NCBI GenBank assembly: GCA_963573385.1
Contig: CAUYLG010076860.1
Coordinates: 20,956-84,955 of the forward strand
Source of the DNA: Cacajao melanocephalus
Lineage: Eukaryota; Chordata; Mammalia; Primates; Pitheciidae
Length of the DNA stretch: 64,000 nt
Direction of reading: 5' to 3'
In this document: piece after piece, positions 63,252-64,000 of the stretch
Numbering within the stretch: position 1 is the stretch's first letter
Layout of the letters: the number at the start of each line of letters is the position of its first letter
The notes under the pieces: generated by a model
Database searches by the model: none
The model's input: only the letters and a program-made list of their open reading frames with translations
What the model was told of the DNA's origin: nothing
Made by a program: the position numbers and the translations under genes

Positions 63252-63656
63252 GGAGAGAGATCCAAGATGGCCGATTAACAACAGCTCAGGATTGTAGCTC
63301 CCAGTGAAAGCGCAGAGAGCGAGTGGACACCGCACTTTCAGATGAATTTTTGTTGCTCACAGACCGGGAGATTCCCAGCGGAGGAGCCACACAGGTCGCC
63401 AGCGCAACTTTTTTGGCCGGCGCAGCTGTTTTGCCGGTGCCTCGGCACGGCGCTTCTCGGTGCGGAGTATACGGGACGGGGTGCCCTTTGAGTCAGGCTC
63501 GGTTGGTCCCATCCCCACAAGGAGAACAGCAATTGGAAACGCTGAGGACTGAGAGTTTCACAGCAAGCACAGCCGAACCGGGAAGGTCCAGCTCTGTGGG
63601 GAAGGGGCCTCCACCAAAGGAAAACTAAGAAACAGAAAAAAACTTCATCACCGGGC
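63252..63656 (+). mobile_element. L1 LINE 5'UTR, promoter unit 1 (405 bp)
   Basis: Begins GGAGAGAGATCCAAGATGGC, comparable to the L1 5'UTR start (the GGAGGAGCCAAGATGGCC type), with ACAACAGCTCAGG and TAGCTCCCAGTGAAAGCGCA matching the next L1 segments. After about 130 bases it no longer resembles the human L1PA 5'UTR I know. It is CpG-rich, in contrast to the host intron. The full unit is repeated directly after it. No ORF1/ORF2 sequence is in the window. Confidence 0.8.
63263..63272 (+). promoter_or_regulatory. YY1-type site in L1 unit 1
   Basis: CAAGATGGCC at offset 12 of the unit. In human L1 the same motif at about +13 to +21 binds YY1 and sets the transcription start (established knowledge). 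Confidence 0.7.
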
Positions 63657-64000
63657 GGAGAGAGATCCAAGATGGCCGATTAACAACAGCTCAGGATTGT
63701 AGCTCCCAGTGAAAGCACAGAGAGCAAGTGGACACCGCAATTTCAGACGAATTTCTGTTTTCCACAAACTGGGAGCTATCCAGCGGAGGAGCCACACAGG
63801 TCGCCAGCGCCACTCTTTTGGCCGGCTCGGTGCGGCGCTTCTCAGTGCAGAGTATAAGCGACTGGGCGCCCTCTGAGTCGGGCTCGGCTGGTCCCATCCC
63901 CACAAGGAGAACAGCAATTGGAAGCACTGAGGACTGAGAGTTTCACAGTAAGCACAGCTGAACCCGGGAAAGCCTAGCTTTGCGGGGAAAGGGCATCTGC
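63657..64000 (+). mobile_element. L1 LINE 5'UTR, promoter unit 2 (cut by window end)
   Basis: Starts again with GGAGAGAGATCCAAGATGGC and follows unit 1 base by base, with scattered substitutions and a deletion of about 20 bases in the middle (around 63821-63830, where unit 1 has the CAGCTGTTTTGCCGG segment). The rest of the L1 should lie to the right. Confidence 0.8.
63668..63677 (+). promoter_or_regulatory. YY1-type site in L1 unit 2
   Basis: Identical CAAGATGGCC at the identical offset, 405 bases after the first. Confidence 0.7.

Noticed and set aside
63323..63937. + strand open frames through the two L1 units
   Set aside because: They begin at GTG, differ in frame after the indel and lie in the 5'UTR; not L1 ORF1.

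Overview
This is a stretch of a primate nuclear genome carrying the 5' half of GRAP2 (GADS, the T-cell SH3-SH2-SH3 adaptor) on the + strand. Four coding exons are certain, because each is bounded by canonical splice signals and they join in phase to an open frame of 153 residues: exon A (43099-43176, start codon), exon B (52642-52733), exon C (56807-56926) and exon D (62119-62287). Together they encode the N-terminal SH3 domain and the whole SH2 domain. The Gln/Pro-rich linker and C-terminal SH3 lie beyond the right edge. The untranslated first exon and the promoter were not identified; the 43 kb left of exon A are read as intron 1 and/or 5' flank.

The organism is probably a New World monkey and probably not human. 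Three signs point this way: the Alu at 5682-5975 has the diagnostic look of the AluSc-derived platyrrhine (Ta-type) lineage; the four exons differ from the human GADS protein, as I remember it, at four positions; and the L1 element at the right edge has a 5'UTR that resembles human L1 only over its first ~70-130 bp. Species assignment is inference.

Everything else is non-coding and repeat-rich. I count 35 Alu copies or pieces, about 20 MIRs (two sets nested or in opposed orientation), several long L2 LINE remnants (18.3-19.1, 20.7-21.0, 21.6-22.1, 25.3-27.0, 44.9-46.9, 49.6-50.7 and 54.3-55.3 kb), two CR1/L3-type LINE remnants, four hAT-type DNA-transposon fossils, and a cluster of purine/pyrimidine microsatellites (31.2, 32.2 and 32.8 kb). 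The segment 11.5-27.8 kb is Alu-poor and holds most of the CpG-retaining unique sequence that could be regulatory (22.4-23.6 kb). Similar blocks lie at 34.8-35.2 kb and immediately upstream of exon A.

The most unusual feature is at 63252-64000. Two head-to-tail copies (period 405 bp) of an L1 5'UTR/promoter unit lie in sense orientation inside the GRAP2 intron, each starting with a YY1-type site at the same offset. Primate L1s normally have a single, non-monomeric 5'UTR, so this tandem promoter arrangement is the main lead in the window. No tRNA, rRNA, CRISPR or prokaryotic-type feature was seen.
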